From contig CP090854.1 of NCBI GenBank assembly GCA_041879425.1, positions 248,001 to 312,000 on the forward strand: 64,000 nt of DNA, written 5' to 3'. Shown here one piece after another: positions 20,485 through 33,521 of this stretch. A program made the position numbers and the translations under genes. The notes under the pieces are model-generated. The model was not told the origin of the DNA. It worked only from the letters and a program-made list of their open reading frames with translations, and ran no database searches. The stretch is from Vibrio pomeroyi. GTDB lineage: Bacteria > Pseudomonadota > Gammaproteobacteria > Enterobacterales > Vibrionaceae. Position 1 is the first letter of the stretch, and every line of letters starts with the position of its first letter.

Positions 20485-20597
20485 TTGTTAAAATTGAGAA
20501 CAAGGTCAAACATTGTTCTAAAATTATGTGCAACGGGTTGTCTTAAATATTGGACTGCTGATGTGGTGTAACGAGACAATCCTTGATACTTAAAGGG

Positions 20598-21740
20598 CTA
20601 GGCATCTCTTGGAAGGCCTTTCTCAACAATACGTATCAATCTGTGCTTTTTCGTGGCGATTTTGCTGCTGCCTTCTTGCACGCTATTTGAGTTGGGTAAC
20701 TGCTGTAGTTGTTTTTGCAAAGCCCACTCAATGTGCACATCCAATAAGTCACTTTCCCCTCGATGAGACTCAAGCGTTTCAACAATACGTTGTTGGAATG
20801 GTGCATTGCCCATCGCGACAAAAATATTGCGCAACCACTGAGTATGGCCAATGCGTCTTATTGCTGAACCTTCCATTTTCTTCAGAAAGGTTGCTTCGTC
20901 CCAACTTGCAAGGGAGACGAGATCAGCCTCTTGGAAATCTTCTCTGCGGTGAAAGTCAGTTTGCTCTGTGATATCAGCTTCACGGTTCCACGGGCAAACT
21001 AATTGGCAATCATCGCAACCGTAGATACGGTTTCCTATCGCGTCTCTAAATTCTTCAGGGATCACGCCATCATATTCGATGGTTAAGTATGAGATACATT
21101 TGCGCGCATCCACAACGCCATCAGCAATAATAGCCCCTGTAGGACAAGAGGTGATACATGCGGTGCATTTACCACACTGGTCAACACTAGGCTGATCGAC
21201 CGGAAGAGGGATGTTAACCAGTAGCTCTCCTAAGAAGAACCAAGACCCAGCGTCTTTATCGAGAATAAGCGAGTGTTTACCTGTCCAACCAAGCCCTGCT
21301 TTTTGAGCAAGTGGTCTTTCCAAGATAGGCGCTGAATCCACAAAAGGGCGTGAGTCTAAACCTTCGACTTCTTTTTCTATTCTTTGTCCCAGCTTTTTCA
21401 ACTGGTTACGGAACAATTTGTGATAATCGCGGCCTAAAGAGTAGCGGCTGATATAGCCTTGAGTGGTATCGCTTAGGTTAGAGGCAAATTGAGCTTCTGG
21501 TGGTAGGTAGTTCATTCGGGCGCTGATCACTCGAATGGTGCCAGGGTGAAGCTCATCAGGACGTGCTCGCATCATTCCATGTCGAGCCATCCAATCCATT
21601 TCGCCGTGATTACCCGCATCTAGCCATGCTTGAAGAGGAGCTTCGTGTTCACGTAAATCAACATCGCAGATGCCAACTTTTTGAAAGCCTAACTCTTTTC
21701 CCCAAATTTTAATTTTTTCAGCAAGATGGTCTAGGTTCAT
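20598..21740 (-). CDS. queG: Epoxyqueuosine reductase QueG
   Basis: Catalyses the last step of queuosine synthesis in tRNA, reducing epoxyqueuosine with cobalamin and two 4Fe-4S clusters. The 380-residue protein shows MDWMARHGMMRARP, the cobalamin-domain block FVDSAPILERPLA, and two ferredoxin motifs CGKCTACITSCPTGA and CDDCQLVCPWN. It ends in RLIRIVEKGLPRDA as E. coli QueG does. ATG 21740 (MNLDHLAEKI) fits the family; a TTG 36 bases upstream is less likely. The nnr gene that follows queG in E. coli is not here. Confidence 0.96.
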   Translation of the reverse strand: MNLDHLAEKIKIWGKELGFQKVGICDVDLREHEAPLQAWLDAGNHGEMDWMARHGMMRARPDELHPGTIRVISARMNYLPPEAQFASNLSDTTQGYISRYSLGRDYHKLFRNQLKKLGQRIEKEVEGLDSRPFVDSAPILERPLAQKAGLGWTGKHSLILDKDAGSWFFLGELLVNIPLPVDQPSVDQCGKCTACITSCPTGAIIADGVVDARKCISYLTIEYDGVIPEEFRDAIGNRIYGCDDCQLVCPWNREADITEQTDFHRREDFQEADLVSLASWDEATFLKKMEGSAIRRIGHTQWLRNIFVAMGNAPFQQRIVETLESHRGESDLLDVHIEWALQKQLQQLPNSNSVQEGSSKIATKKHRLIRIVEKGLPRDA

Positions 21741-21951
21741 GGCTTGATTCTTATCGATTAAAATTAGGTTCGGCAAAAATGGGGGCGGATCTTAACGGAT
21801 CTTAGTGGTATTGACCAGAACAGACGTGTTTTGATCAGTATTTTTCATAGAACTTACACTTGAGTGCTTGTCTCCCAAAAGCATCACGGTTTACTATTCT
21901 TGTTCTTTTGATTTTTATATAGTCAACGATCGATTTTTAGAGAACGTATTC

Positions 21952-22416
21952 ATGAGCACTAAACAATTTACTTTGAAAGATGAACAAGCAACGATTCAAC
22001 TAGGAACGGAGCTTTCTAATCTTTGCTCACAGCAGACGACTATTTATCTGCATGGTGATCTTGGCGCAGGTAAAACGACGTTCAGTCGTGGCTTTGTAAA
22101 AGCACTTGGCCATCAAGGAAATGTAAAGAGCCCAACGTATACTCTAGTTGAACCTTATCAACTTGTAGATTGGCAGGTGTATCACTTCGACCTATATCGC
22201 CTAGCCGATCCTGAAGAACTAGAGTTCATGGGGATTCGTGATTACTTTACTCCGGACGCGATCTGTTTGGTTGAATGGCCTGAAAAAGGCTATGGCATGC
22301 TACCAGAAGCGGACATGGATATTGATATTCGTTACCAAGACGATCACCGTATTGTTTCTTTAACCGCTAATAGTGAATACGGACAGCGCTTACTTAGTCA
22401 GTTGGAGTTATGTTGA
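21952..22416 (+). CDS. tsaE: tRNA t6A biosynthesis ATPase TsaE
   Basis: An ATPase acting with TsaB and TsaD in N6-threonylcarbamoyladenosine formation on ANN-decoding tRNAs. Walker A is [14 protein letters not shown], and the conserved [10 protein letters not shown] and [17 protein letters not shown] blocks follow. The start [11 protein letters not shown] gives 154 residues, the usual size; a TTG at 21868 would add an unlikely 28-residue extension. Its last 7 bases overlap amiB, as in many gammaproteobacteria, so the two are translationally linked. Confidence 0.96.
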   Translation: MSTKQFTLKDEQATIQLGTELSNLCSQQTTIYLHGDLGAGKTTFSRGFVKALGHQGNVKSPTYTLVEPYQLVDWQVYHFDLYRLADPEELEFMGIRDYFTPDAICLVEWPEKGYGMLPEADMDIDIRYQDDHRIVSLTANSEYGQRLLSQLELC

Positions 22417-24131
22417 TTTCTAAACGCCTTTTTTCAACAGTAGCCATGATGGCTGCTGTTTTCTCTTTATTGTTTTCATCACTTGTTTCTGCGAATTCAC
22501 TGAAAGGTTTGAGGGTTTGGCCTTCACCTGAAGAAACTCGTGTGGTTATCGATCTCAAGTCAGAAGTCGACTTTAGCTATTTCACCCTGAGTAGCCCAAG
22601 TCGCTTAGTCGTCGATCTAAAAAATACTGAGTTAGCAACCAAGCTGCCTGTTGTGGTGAAAGATAGCCCTGTGCTATCGAAAGTTCGTAAGAGCTCTCCA
22701 CCACAGAAAGGGACGTATCGTTTAGTTTTTGAATTAAAGAAATCTTCTAATGCTGAGCTCTTTAAGCTGAGCCCAACACCGGGTGGTCAATATGGTCACC
22801 GCTTAGTCATCGATCTCCCTCATGGTGCGAAGAGTAAGAGCAAACCAGCTACAACGCCGAGCAAGCCGACCGTAAGCAAAGACATTAATCAGGTTAAGCG
22901 TCAGAAAGACATTTTGATCGTGATTGATCCTGGCCACGGTGGTGAAGACCCGGGTTCGATTGGTCCGACGCGTAAATATGAAAAAGACGCGACTCTCAGC
23001 ATTTCTAAAAAGCTCGCGGCACATCTCAATGCAGTGCCGGGAATAAAGACACGCTTAACACGTAATGCCGATTACTTTGTAAACCTGAACCGACGCGTTG
23101 CGATTGCTCGTGAGAATGAAGCTCACTTGATGATCTCTATTCACGCCGATGCTTTCACGACGCCTCAACCAAGAGGTGGTTCGGTGTTTGTATTGAATAC
23201 TCGACGTGCAAATACAGAGATCTCTCGCTGGATTGAGAACAAAGAGAAGCAGTCTGAACTGCTAGGTGGTAGCGGTGCTGCGTTCACAGGCAATATTGAT
23301 GATAAGAACGTAAACCAAACCTTATTGGATTTGCAGTTCAGTCACTCGCAAAAAGAAGGTTATAAGCTGGCAACGGCAATTCTTTCTGAAATGGGCAAGG
23401 TTGCTAAGCTACACAACAGCAAGCCGATCAACACCAGTTTGGCCGTGCTGCGCTCACCACAAATACCATCAGTACTAGTCGAAACTGGCTTTATTTCGAA
23501 TCCGACGGAAGAGAAGCTGCTTTTCCAACGTTCGCACCAAGACAAATTAGCGCGTGCTGTAACCAAAGCCGTAGTGAAGTATTTGAAAGCTAACCCACCT
23601 GAAGGGATTATCTTGTCGAATGCGACATCATCAACGGGTAGTGTAAGCCAGCATAAAGTGTCTCGCGGCGAATCTTTATCGGTGATTGCGAGCAAATATG
23701 GCACATCAACACAGGCCTTGATGAAACTGAACAATCTGAAATCAAGCAGCCTAGCGATCGGTCAAGTGCTTAAGATTCCGGGCAGCGCTTCAAGTTCATC
23801 ATCGAGCAGTGCTGTTAAAACGAAAACTATCACTCACACGGTTAAGTCTGGAGAGTACCTAGGCAAGATAGCCAACCGCTACAAAGTATCGGTGGCAGAT
23901 ATCAAACGTGAGAACCGCTTGAAATCAGAGACGGTGAGAGTGGGCCAAAAGTTACGTATTACGGTTGAAGTGAAAGATGTCCCTCTGCGCAAACATAAAG
24001 TCGCAAGAGGCGATTACCTTGGCAAGATTGCGTCGAAATATGGCGTGAGCGTTAACAGTATTCGCCAAGCGAACAAGTTACGCTCTGATGAATTGGCGAT
24101 AGGCCAAATTCTGATTATTCCGCATAAATAA
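22410..24131 (+). CDS. amiB: N-acetylmuramoyl-L-alanine amidase AmiB
   Basis: A periplasmic cell-separation amidase cleaving septal peptidoglycan, activated by EnvC-type proteins. Domains: signal peptide (1-28, cut near VSANS), AMIN domain (about 30-130) for septal targeting, an Amidase_3 domain (about 170-390) with zinc-site motifs [11 protein letters not shown] and SIHADAF and the late Glu in [11 protein letters not shown], then three LysM peptidoglycan-binding repeats (about 412-455, 472-515, 528-573). A low-complexity Ser linker separates LysM1 and LysM2. The size (573) and three LysM repeats are larger than E. coli AmiB and typical of Vibrio. Confidence 0.96.
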   Translation: MLISKRLFSTVAMMAAVFSLLFSSLVSANSLKGLRVWPSPEETRVVIDLKSEVDFSYFTLSSPSRLVVDLKNTELATKLPVVVKDSPVLSKVRKSSPPQKGTYRLVFELKKSSNAELFKLSPTPGGQYGHRLVIDLPHGAKSKSKPATTPSKPTVSKDINQVKRQKDILIVIDPGHGGEDPGSIGPTRKYEKDATLSISKKLAAHLNAVPGIKTRLTRNADYFVNLNRRVAIARENEAHLMISIHADAFTTPQPRGGSVFVLNTRRANTEISRWIENKEKQSELLGGSGAAFTGNIDDKNVNQTLLDLQFSHSQKEGYKLATAILSEMGKVAKLHNSKPINTSLAVLRSPQIPSVLVETGFISNPTEEKLLFQRSHQDKLARAVTKAVVKYLKANPPEGIILSNATSSTGSVSQHKVSRGESLSVIASKYGTSTQALMKLNNLKSSSLAIGQVLKIPGSASSSSSSSAVKTKTITHTVKSGEYLGKIANRYKVSVADIKRENRLKSETVRVGQKLRITVEVKDVPLRKHKVARGDYLGKIASKYGVSVNSIRQANKLRSDELAIGQILIIPHK

Positions 24132-24234
24132 TTTTGGCAACAACTCAGTGACTTCAAGCGTGAGAATACTAACTTAGAAGTGCGAACATAAGCGTAAAAG
24201 CGTTTTCATCAATGGCAGTAAGGTAGCAATTAAT

Positions 24235-26412
24235 ATGACGATCAAAATACTGCCAGCTCGCTTAGCGAACCAAATCGCAGCGGGTGAAGTGGTAGAAAGG
24301 CCAGCCTCTGTTGTAAAAGAGCTGGTTGAGAACAGTTTAGATTCTGGTGCGACACGTATCGATATTGATATCGAGAAAGGTGGCGCCAAGATGATCCGCG
24401 TTCGTGACAACGGTAAGGGCATCGTTAAAGATGAGCTTGCCTTGGCACTGAGTCGTCATGCTACCTCCAAAATCCATACTCTTGATGACCTAGAGGCAAT
24501 CGTCAGTCTAGGCTTTCGTGGTGAAGCGCTGGCGAGTATCAGCTCTGTTGCGCGCTTAACTATGACTTCACGCCCTGCGACTCAAGATCAAGCGTGGGCT
24601 GCACACAGTGAAGGCCGAGATATGCAGGTGAAACTGCAGCCAGCGGCGCATCCCATTGGTACCTCTGTTGAAGTGTTGGATTTGTTCTTCAACACTCCCG
24701 CTCGTCGTAAGTTCTTACGCACCGAGAAAACCGAATTCACGCATATTGATGAGCTGTTGAAACGTATCGCACTGAGCCGTTTTGATGTGACGATCAACCT
24801 TCGTCATAACGGTAAAATGATTCGTCAGTATCGTGCGGCAAAAACCGATATTCAGGCTGAGAAGCGCATCGCTGCAGTGTGTGGTAATGCGTTTGTTCGT
24901 CACATGCTCAAGATTGAACTTGAACATCAAGGGTTAAAACTTCATGGCTGGATCACTACGCCTGAAGGCGCAAGACAGCAAAGCGACCTGCAATACTGTT
25001 ATGTGAATGGCCGTATGATGCGTGACAAACTGATCAATCATGCGATTCGTCAAAGTTACGAAACCAGCCTGCGTCCAGACCAATTCGCAACGTATGTGTT
25101 GTTCATTGAGTTGGACCCACATCAAGTCGATGTGAATGTTCATCCTGCTAAACATGAAGTGCGTTTCCATCAAGCGCGCCTTGTGCATGACTTTATTTAT
25201 CAAGCATTGAGTGATGGCTTAGCGCAGAGCAAGCAGATAGATGCTGCACCTATCAATCAGTCTGCTTTCCACCAATCGGAAGCGTCGAATTATCAACAAG
25301 ATGGTTCGATAGCTGACATAGATAATAGTGCGGGCTTTTCTGAGCCAGTAAACAGCACACCGACTAACTCGGATGATACACAGGTCTCAGATAGGGAGCG
25401 ACATGCCATTGAGCAAACGCCAGCCTACCCGAGAAAAATCGAATCTGAGCAGGTTTATGACAAGCCTCAACACAGCGTTAATGATGGCGGGCGACACTAT
25501 GCTGCATCAGCTAGACCAAGCTCATCAATCAGTCCAAGTTCATCAACAGGCCGAAGCTCGTCTGCTAGTGAAAGCAGCTTTACAGGATCGCCTCGCCAAG
25601 AGTGGATAGAGTCTCGACCTGCACCGAAGAAAGAAAAAGAACCACACCAACATCATGCTGAGCCAGCGCCCTCAAAGCGCGAGGTTAAGGCCTATAAAGA
25701 GCTTTTAAAAACGCCAGACTTTGATGAGCGTACTGTGGCCCTCACCCCTCCTCAAGAACAAGTGACACAAATAGCGCCAACAGAAGTAGAGGTGGTTCAA
25801 CAGAAACCAGTTAGCTCGAAGCCAAGAACACCTGTGACGGATTTAGGGAAAGCGGTCTCGATTGTTGAGCGTCAGTATCTCGTGATGGGCAACAAGAATG
25901 GCTGTGTTTTGGTTTCCTTAGCTAAGGCTGAATTATTGCGTGTTGTTGGTCAGCTTGATACTCGGGGTGGCGCGTTAAAAAGCCAACCGTTATTGGTTCC
26001 GTTATCTATCAAGCTTGGTAGCGAGTTGGTTGAGGTGGCGAAGGCGCTGAGCCCAACATTGGCATTGCTGGGTATTGAGCTTAGAGCTCGAAACAGTGAA
26101 GCTGTGATGGTGATGGGTGTGCCGTCTCCTTTGAGGCAGCAAAACTTACAAATTCTGATCCCAGATCTGTTATCGTACGCGGCTTCAATAAATGCCCAAA
26201 GTGCAGTGAAGCAGTCTAACGACCTGTTGCCATCCTTGGTTAACTGGATCGGGATTCAAACCGCACAAGTAAAAAGCGACTACACTTTATCTGAAGCGGT
26301 TCAATTAGTTGGGGAACTTGAACAACTTTGGCATGGTCTACTTCCATTAGATGATCCAGAGTTTGTTAATCCTATCGACTTTTCAGCGACTATTGCGGCA
26401 TTTATGGCTTAG
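24235..26412 (+). CDS. mutL: DNA mismatch repair protein MutL
   Basis: Links MutS mismatch recognition to MutH and UvrD. The N-terminal GHKL ATPase shows [20 protein letters not shown] (motif I with the catalytic Glu), DNGKGI, and [27 protein letters not shown] closes the N-terminal domain near residue 310. A long variable linker (about 340-530) rich in Ser, Gln and Pro follows, then the dimerisation domain to residue 725. No DQHA endonuclease motif is seen, consistent with the MutH-dependent type. Lies between amiB and miaA, the usual order. Confidence 0.97.
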   Translation: MTIKILPARLANQIAAGEVVERPASVVKELVENSLDSGATRIDIDIEKGGAKMIRVRDNGKGIVKDELALALSRHATSKIHTLDDLEAIVSLGFRGEALASISSVARLTMTSRPATQDQAWAAHSEGRDMQVKLQPAAHPIGTSVEVLDLFFNTPARRKFLRTEKTEFTHIDELLKRIALSRFDVTINLRHNGKMIRQYRAAKTDIQAEKRIAAVCGNAFVRHMLKIELEHQGLKLHGWITTPEGARQQSDLQYCYVNGRMMRDKLINHAIRQSYETSLRPDQFATYVLFIELDPHQVDVNVHPAKHEVRFHQARLVHDFIYQALSDGLAQSKQIDAAPINQSAFHQSEASNYQQDGSIADIDNSAGFSEPVNSTPTNSDDTQVSDRERHAIEQTPAYPRKIESEQVYDKPQHSVNDGGRHYAASARPSSSISPSSSTGRSSSASESSFTGSPRQEWIESRPAPKKEKEPHQHHAEPAPSKREVKAYKELLKTPDFDERTVALTPPQEQVTQIAPTEVEVVQQKPVSSKPRTPVTDLGKAVSIVERQYLVMGNKNGCVLVSLAKAELLRVVGQLDTRGGALKSQPLLVPLSIKLGSELVEVAKALSPTLALLGIELRARNSEAVMVMGVPSPLRQQNLQILIPDLLSYAASINAQSAVKQSNDLLPSLVNWIGIQTAQVKSDYTLSEAVQLVGELEQLWHGLLPLDDPEFVNPIDFSATIAAFMA

Positions 26413-26555
26413 TTTACGAGTACATTAAGCTTATTTACGGCTTAGGCTGTTTGTGATTCAACTTTTGGCGATGACATTCCTTCTTAACAGAATGTCTCGC
26501 GACATAAAGCCCTTTGCTATAAAGCGCTATAACAGAGAAACAAATACTAAATATC

Positions 26556-27488
26556 ATGACTGAAAAATTACCTTTAGCGTTGTTTTTAATGGGCCCAACG
26601 GCATCAGGCAAAACAGATTTAGCTATCCGCTTACGTCAGAAATACCCAGTAGAGATTATCAGTGTCGATTCGGCATTGATCTACAAAGACATGGATATCG
26701 GCACCGCTAAACCGGATGCGGAAGAGCTTGCGCTCGCGCCTCATCGCTTGATTGATATCCTTGATCCAAGCGAAGCGTACTCTGCGGCAGATTTTCGTCG
26801 TGATGCGATCAATGAAATGAATGCAATTGTAGCGGAAGGCAAAATTCCGCTGCTTGTTGGTGGAACCATGCTTTACTACAAGGCATTGTTGGAAGGTTTA
26901 TCGCCATTACCCGCAGCGGATCAAGAGATTCGTAAGCAGATTGAAGCGGAATCTATCGAGCAAGGTTGGCAGGCTCTGCATGATCAATTAAGAGAGATAG
27001 ATCCCGTATCCGCTGAAAGAATACACCCAAATGATCCACAAAGGCTTTCAAGGGCATTGGAAGTTTATCGAATTTCGGGTAAAACATTAACTGAGCTAAC
27101 TCAAACGAAAGGCGATAGCCTGCCATTTCGTGTAAAACAATTTGCTATAGCTCCCAAGGAAAGGACTGAACTCCATCGCCGCATTGAGCTGCGTTTCGAG
27201 AAGATGATAGAAGCGGGTTTTGAAGAGGAAATGAAGGCGTTGTACGCCAGAGAAGATCTTCACCCTGAGCTACCATCGATCCGATGCGTTGGTTATAGGC
27301 AGATGTGGGATTATTTAGACGGTAATTGTGATTTAGACGAAGCGGTTTTCCGTGGTGTCTGTGCAACCCGTCAGTTGGCCAAGCGACAGATCACCTGGTT
27401 GCGCAGCTGGGATGATTTAACTTGGTTAGATAGCGAAAACATTGAACAAGCGTTAGAAACTCTTTCAGATGCAATAGCATCTGATTAG
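26556..27488 (+). CDS. miaA: tRNA dimethylallyltransferase MiaA
   Basis: Adds the isopentenyl group to A37 of UNN-decoding tRNAs. The 310-residue protein has the P-loop [39 protein letters not shown] and, near the end, [17 protein letters not shown]. It is upstream of hfq, the classical order. A strong hairpin with a T-run separates the two genes. Confidence 0.97.
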   Translation: MTEKLPLALFLMGPTASGKTDLAIRLRQKYPVEIISVDSALIYKDMDIGTAKPDAEELALAPHRLIDILDPSEAYSAADFRRDAINEMNAIVAEGKIPLLVGGTMLYYKALLEGLSPLPAADQEIRKQIEAESIEQGWQALHDQLREIDPVSAERIHPNDPQRLSRALEVYRISGKTLTELTQTKGDSLPFRVKQFAIAPKERTELHRRIELRFEKMIEAGFEEEMKALYAREDLHPELPSIRCVGYRQMWDYLDGNCDLDEAVFRGVCATRQLAKRQITWLRSWDDLTWLDSENIEQALETLSDAIASD

Positions 27489-27539
27489 TATTGCTGTGTA
27501 TAATGTGATCGCTTTTGCGTGAATATACTCTGGAAAGGA

Positions 27540-27597
27540 TCCGTTATTGAGGCTTTTAAAAAATCACAGCCTTTCAATAACAACGGAGTTTTTTTAT
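27540..27597 (+). terminator. Terminator or attenuator between miaA and hfq
   Basis: CCGTTATTGAGGCT at 27541-27554 pairs with AGCC-TT-TCAATAAC-A-ACGG downstream, then AGTTTTTTT. The long, bulged stem with a T-run should terminate most miaA transcripts, leaving hfq to its own promoter. Confidence 0.65.
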
Positions 27598-27651
27598 TCA
27601 TTTAGCTCAGATGCAAAGGCCGCACCTTTTTGTGCACCACTAGCTAAATAA

Positions 27652-27945
<294 letters not shown>

Positions 27946-27989
27946 TAGTTCAATTGATACAGCTTGCGCTGTAATAAGGAGTTGGTTGC

Positions 27990-29297
27990 TTGTTTGACCG
28001 TTATGAATCCGGCGAGCGAGCCGTACTTGTTCATATCAACTTCACGCAAGAGGGAGAATGGGAAGACCTGAGCGAATGTGAAATGCTGGTCTCCTCAGCG
28101 GGGGTAGAAACGCTACAAGTGATTACTGGTAGCCGACAATCCCCACTCCCTAAATACTACGTTGGAGAAGGTAAAGCCCTAGAAATCGCACAAGCTGTTC
28201 AGCTAACCGGTGCTGAAATTGTGATTTTTAACCACTCCCTCTCTCCTGCCCAAGAGCGAAACCTCGAGCAATTGTGTAAATGTCGTGTGATTGATCGCAC
28301 GGGTTTGATCTTAGATATCTTTGCACAACGTGCACGAACTCATGAAGGTAAGCTACAAGTTGAGCTCGCTCAGCTTCGTCATATCTCTACTCGATTGATT
28401 CGTGGTTGGACTCACCTTGAAAGGCAGAAAGGTGGTATTGGTCTTCGCGGTCCAGGTGAAACTCAACTGGAAACCGATCGACGTTTGTTGCGTGACCGTA
28501 TAAAGGCAATATTGCGTCGTTTAGCGAAAGTAGCTAAACAGCGTGAACAAGGACGACGTGCTCGTAATCGAGCTGAAATCCCAACAATTTCTTTGGTTGG
28601 TTATACCAACGCAGGGAAATCAACACTTTTCAATCGAATCACTAGTGCAGGTGTTTATGCTGCAGACCAACTGTTTGCAACCCTAGACCCAACACTACGT
28701 AAGATTGATTTGGCAGATGTCGGGCCTGCAATTCTCGCAGATACCGTAGGTTTTATCCGTCATCTACCACACGACTTGGTCGCTGCGTTCAAGGCTACGT
28801 TACAAGAGACGCAGGAAGCTGACATTTTGTTACATGTTGTTGATGCCAGTGACGACCGCTTTCGTGAGAACATTCAGGCGGTTCATGAAGTATTAGAAGA
28901 AATCGATGCTCATGAAGTGCCAACCCTTGTAGTCATGAATAAGATTGACTGCATGGAAGACCAAAAACCTCGAATTGAAAGAGACGAAGAGGGCGCACCT
29001 CGCGCTGTTTGGGTTTCTGCAATGGAAGGAGAAGGTATTGAACTGCTGTTCGAAGCTTTAACTGAGCGTTTAGCTAGCCAGATGGTTCAATTCCGGTTGT
29101 GTATTCCACATCAACATCAGGGCCGTATTCGCAGCTTATTCTTCGAGATGAAATGTATTCAACAGGAAGAGTATGATGAAAATGGTAACTTGTTGATAGA
29201 TATCCGAATGCAACAAATAGATTGGTCTAAACTTGAAAAAAGAGAAGGGGCGCTCTTAGGTGACTTTATCGTTACCAAAGAGACTGCTACAGTATAA
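27990..29297 (+). CDS. hflX: Ribosome-splitting GTPase HflX
   Basis: A GTPase that splits stalled or hibernating ribosomes under stress. The 435-residue protein has the N-terminal HflX domain (VGEGKALEIA, LSPAQERNLE, RTGLILDIFAQRARTHEGK), a linker with GIGLRGPGETQLETDRR, and the G domain: G1 GYTNAGKSTLFN, G3 DTVGFIRHLP, G4 NKID. The start is TTG 27990, giving MFDRYESGERA, which aligns with known HflX; AAGGAG precedes it. Part of hfq-hflX-hflK-hflC. Confidence 0.97.
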   Translation: MFDRYESGERAVLVHINFTQEGEWEDLSECEMLVSSAGVETLQVITGSRQSPLPKYYVGEGKALEIAQAVQLTGAEIVIFNHSLSPAQERNLEQLCKCRVIDRTGLILDIFAQRARTHEGKLQVELAQLRHISTRLIRGWTHLERQKGGIGLRGPGETQLETDRRLLRDRIKAILRRLAKVAKQREQGRRARNRAEIPTISLVGYTNAGKSTLFNRITSAGVYAADQLFATLDPTLRKIDLADVGPAILADTVGFIRHLPHDLVAAFKATLQETQEADILLHVVDASDDRFRENIQAVHEVLEEIDAHEVPTLVVMNKIDCMEDQKPRIERDEEGAPRAVWVSAMEGEGIELLFEALTERLASQMVQFRLCIPHQHQGRIRSLFFEMKCIQQEEYDENGNLLIDIRMQQIDWSKLEKREGALLGDFIVTKETATV

Positions 29298-29324
29298 CGT
29301 CATATCAAATGATGGAGCTTTCTA

Positions 29325-30527
29325 ATGGCGTGGAATGAGCCTGGAAATAATAACAACGGCGATAATAACGGCCGCGATAATGACCCTTGGGGTAATAAAA
29401 ATAATCGCGGCGGCCGAGATCAAGGACCGCCAGATCTAGACGAAGTGTTTAGTAAACTAAGTCAAAAGTTAGGTGGCAAGTTTGGTAAAAAAGGTGGCAA
29501 CGGTAACGGACCATCTATCGGTGGTGGCGGTGCAATTGGCTTTGGTGTCATTGCCGTTATCGCGATTGCTATCTGGTTCTTCGCGGGTTTCTACACCGTT
29601 GGTGAAGCAGAAAGAGCAGTAGTACTTCGACTGGGTCAGTTCGACCGTATCGAAGAACCTGGTCTTAACTGGCACCCACGCTTCATCGATGAAATCAGTG
29701 ATGAGCAGCTAGTAAACGTTCAAGCGATTCGTTCTCTACGTGCGTCAGGCACCATGCTGACTAAAGACGAAAACGTTGTGACCGTTGAAATGGGTGTTCA
29801 ATACCGTGTTTCTGACCCATACAAGTACTTGTATCGTGTAACGAATGCGGACGACAGTTTACGCCAAGCGACAGATTCTGCGCTTCGTGCAGTAATTGGT
29901 GACTCACTAATGGATAGTATCCTGACAAGTGGTCGTCAACAGATTCGTCAAAGCACTCAAGAAACGCTAAACCGTATTATCGATAGCTACGATATGGGTA
30001 TTCTTATTGTTGACGTGAACTTCCAGTCAGCACGTCCACCTGAGCAAGTTAAAGATGCATTTGATGATGCAATCGCGGCTCGTGAGGATGAAGAGCGTTT
30101 CGAACGTGAAGCTGAAGCATACCGAAATGACATTCTTCCAAAAGCAACAGGTCGTGCTGAGCGTTTGAAGAAAGAAGCGGTGGGTTACTCAGAGCGCACA
30201 GTTAATGGTGCTCTAGGTCAAGTTGCTCAATTCGAGAAGCTGCTACCTGAATACCAAGCAGCTCCTGAAGTAACACGTAACCGTATGTACCTTGATACAA
30301 TGGAAAAAGTGTACTCAAGCACATCGAAAGTCCTGATTGATTCTGAATCAAGCGGTAACTTGCTATACCTACCAATTGATAAGCTAGGCGCACAAGGTGG
30401 TTCTCAGTCGGGTACTCGCCCTGCAAAAGCATCATCAACTTACGATCAAATTGAGTTAGAAACTCAAGCGGATCCTAAGCCTAGCACTCAAACTCGTTCA
30501 GACAGTTCACGCCAAGGGAGATACTAA
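29325..30527 (+). CDS. hflK: FtsH modulator HflK (SPFH)
   Basis: Forms the large membrane HflKC cage around the FtsH protease. It has a Gly/Asn-rich cytoplasmic N-terminus (about 1-65), one membrane segment (about 67-90), and an SPFH/band-7 domain beginning YTVGEAERAVVLRLGQF. A helical region with charged Ala-rich repeats follows, then a Ser/Thr/Gln tail. 400 residues. Two bases separate it from hflC, so the pair is cotranslated. Confidence 0.97.
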   Translation: MAWNEPGNNNNGDNNGRDNDPWGNKNNRGGRDQGPPDLDEVFSKLSQKLGGKFGKKGGNGNGPSIGGGGAIGFGVIAVIAIAIWFFAGFYTVGEAERAVVLRLGQFDRIEEPGLNWHPRFIDEISDEQLVNVQAIRSLRASGTMLTKDENVVTVEMGVQYRVSDPYKYLYRVTNADDSLRQATDSALRAVIGDSLMDSILTSGRQQIRQSTQETLNRIIDSYDMGILIVDVNFQSARPPEQVKDAFDDAIAAREDEERFEREAEAYRNDILPKATGRAERLKKEAVGYSERTVNGALGQVAQFEKLLPEYQAAPEVTRNRMYLDTMEKVYSSTSKVLIDSESSGNLLYLPIDKLGAQGGSQSGTRPAKASSTYDQIELETQADPKPSTQTRSDSSRQGRY

Positions 30528-30529
30528 TA

Positions 30530-31507
30530 ATGCGTAAATTAATGATCCCTGTATTAGTTGTGACGATTGCCCTTCTGTTGATGTCACTGTTTGTGATTCA
30601 AGAAGGTGAGCGTGGCATGGTAATTCGTTTTGGTCGAGTTCTCGATGACAACGGCGTATCACGAATCTATGAACCAGGCCTGCACTTTAAACTGCCAATG
30701 TTTGATCGCGTAAAAGTACTTGATGCTCGTATTCAAACGATGGATGGTCGCTCTGACCGTTTCGTAACATCAGAGAAAAAAGACGTTCTAATTGATACCT
30801 ACGCAAAATGGCGTATTGCTGATTTTGGACGTTTTTATCTTAGTACCGGTGGCGGTAATATCATGACGGCAGAAGCACTTCTTGAGCGTAAAGTGACAGA
30901 TGTTCTTCGTTCTGAGATTGGTTCTCGTGAAATTAAGCAGATCGTATCAGGACCTCGTAATAAGGACATCCTGCCAGACTCTGCTGATAGCGAAGTTGTT
31001 ACAACGGTAGCGGCTGCAGAAGCTCTAGAAGTTGATGGCGAACGCGATAAGATCATGGAAAACGTTCTATCTGGAACGTCAGAAAGTGCGATGGCTGATT
31101 TAGGTGTTGAAGTTGTTGATTTCAGAATGAAGAAGATTAACCTTCCTGACGAAATCAGTGAATCTATCTACCGCCGTATGCGTGCAGAACGTGAATCGGT
31201 TGCTCGTAGACACCGCTCTCAAGGTCGTGAGAAAGCAGAAGTTATCCGTGCTCAAGCTGAGCTAGAAGTAGCGACTGTTCTTGCTGAAGCTGACCGTACT
31301 GCTCGAGTGACTCGTGGTGATGCTGACGCAGAAGCTGCGAAGATCTACTCTGACGCGTACAACAAAGACCCTGAGTTCTTTGGCTTCATGCGTTCACTGC
31401 AAGCTTATGAGACATCATTTAGCGATAAGAGCGACATTCTAGTACTGGATCCGAAGACAGACTTCTTCCAATACATGAATCAAGCAAGCGGTGTTCAAGC
31501 AAAATAA
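30530..31507 (+). CDS. hflC: FtsH modulator HflC (SPFH)
   Basis: Partner of HflK in the FtsH-regulating complex. An N-terminal membrane anchor (about 4-22) precedes the SPFH domain QEGERGMVIRFGRV. A long helical C-terminal region with ERESVARRHRSQGREKAE repeats and the DPKTDFFQYM ending is typical. 325 residues. A strong terminator follows. Confidence 0.97.
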   Translation: MRKLMIPVLVVTIALLLMSLFVIQEGERGMVIRFGRVLDDNGVSRIYEPGLHFKLPMFDRVKVLDARIQTMDGRSDRFVTSEKKDVLIDTYAKWRIADFGRFYLSTGGGNIMTAEALLERKVTDVLRSEIGSREIKQIVSGPRNKDILPDSADSEVVTTVAAAEALEVDGERDKIMENVLSGTSESAMADLGVEVVDFRMKKINLPDEISESIYRRMRAERESVARRHRSQGREKAEVIRAQAELEVATVLAEADRTARVTRGDADAEAAKIYSDAYNKDPEFFGFMRSLQAYETSFSDKSDILVLDPKTDFFQYMNQASGVQAK

Positions 31508-31567
31508 GCTGATTCGTTAATTGGCAAAGCAAATGCTTAGTTCAAGTAGCGAAACACACTAAAAATT

Positions 31568-31600
31568 AAAAAGGCTCCCATCATGGGAGCCTTTTTGTTT
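31568..31600 (+). terminator. hfq-hflXKC operon terminator
   Basis: AAAAAGGCTCCCA, loop TCA, TGGGAGCCTTTTT: a perfect stem with a T-run 61 bases after hflC. Confidence 0.92.
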
Positions 31601-31671
31601 TCTTGCTGCTGATCATTCACTGTTTTGGAATCTCAGGGGAGTCGATCAACAGCGTTGTGCTTTGAGAAAGC

Positions 31672-31860
31672 CTAACGGTAAGTCATGAACGCGATAACCG
31701 CTCCCGCAACAACAAGGCAGCCTCCGATACGGCGCAGTTGAGTGTCTGGCTGCTCACTGAGTTGAGCGACCATGTTTCTCCAACCATTGGGCGCAATTAA
31801 GGGACCAAGCCCTTCGACGATAAGAACAAGCCCAATAGCGAGCCAAATTGATTGAGACAT
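31672..31860 (-). CDS. DUF2065 small membrane protein (YjeT-like)
   Basis: A 62-residue inner membrane protein with two membrane segments and the family pattern AIGLVLIVEGLGPLIAPNGWR...LRRIGG. Its function is unknown. The family often sits between hflC and purA, as here. Here it is on the opposite strand to both. ATG 31860 is preferred; an ATG 51 bases upstream would add a soluble leader without support. Confidence 0.85.
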   Translation of the reverse strand: MSQSIWLAIGLVLIVEGLGPLIAPNGWRNMVAQLSEQPDTQLRRIGGCLVVAGAVIAFMTYR

Positions 31861-32011
31861 GCTTCTGCCTTTTGTCTGTAAAAACACAATGATATCAGTA
31901 TCTTTACACATCTTCGTTCGAATATCGCTGGTTTATTTTTGTACAGCATTAACGTTTATGAACAAAAAGTGACTGCAAGAAGTGTGATTCAGTGCTAGAA
32001 TCCATTTTTAA

Positions 32012-33349
<1,338 letters not shown>

Positions 33350-33404
33350 TGCCTGTTGAGTGATTACCACAGCACGTAAAGTGCTTGATAATTAAATCGT
33401 TTCT

Positions 33405-33434
33405 AAAAGCCGACTTTATTAAGTCGGCTTTTTA
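33405..33434 (+). terminator. purA terminator
   Basis: AAAAGCCGACTT, loop TATT, AAGTCGGCTTTTT: a perfect 12-bp stem and a T-run, 55 bases after purA. Confidence 0.9.
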
Positions 33435-33521
33435 ATACCTGTAATTTAGTATCGAAACAGTAGGTGATGATCTTTTGAACGCCATCTGGCAAAATATTGC
33501 CCATTAGCGGCAAGTTTTGTC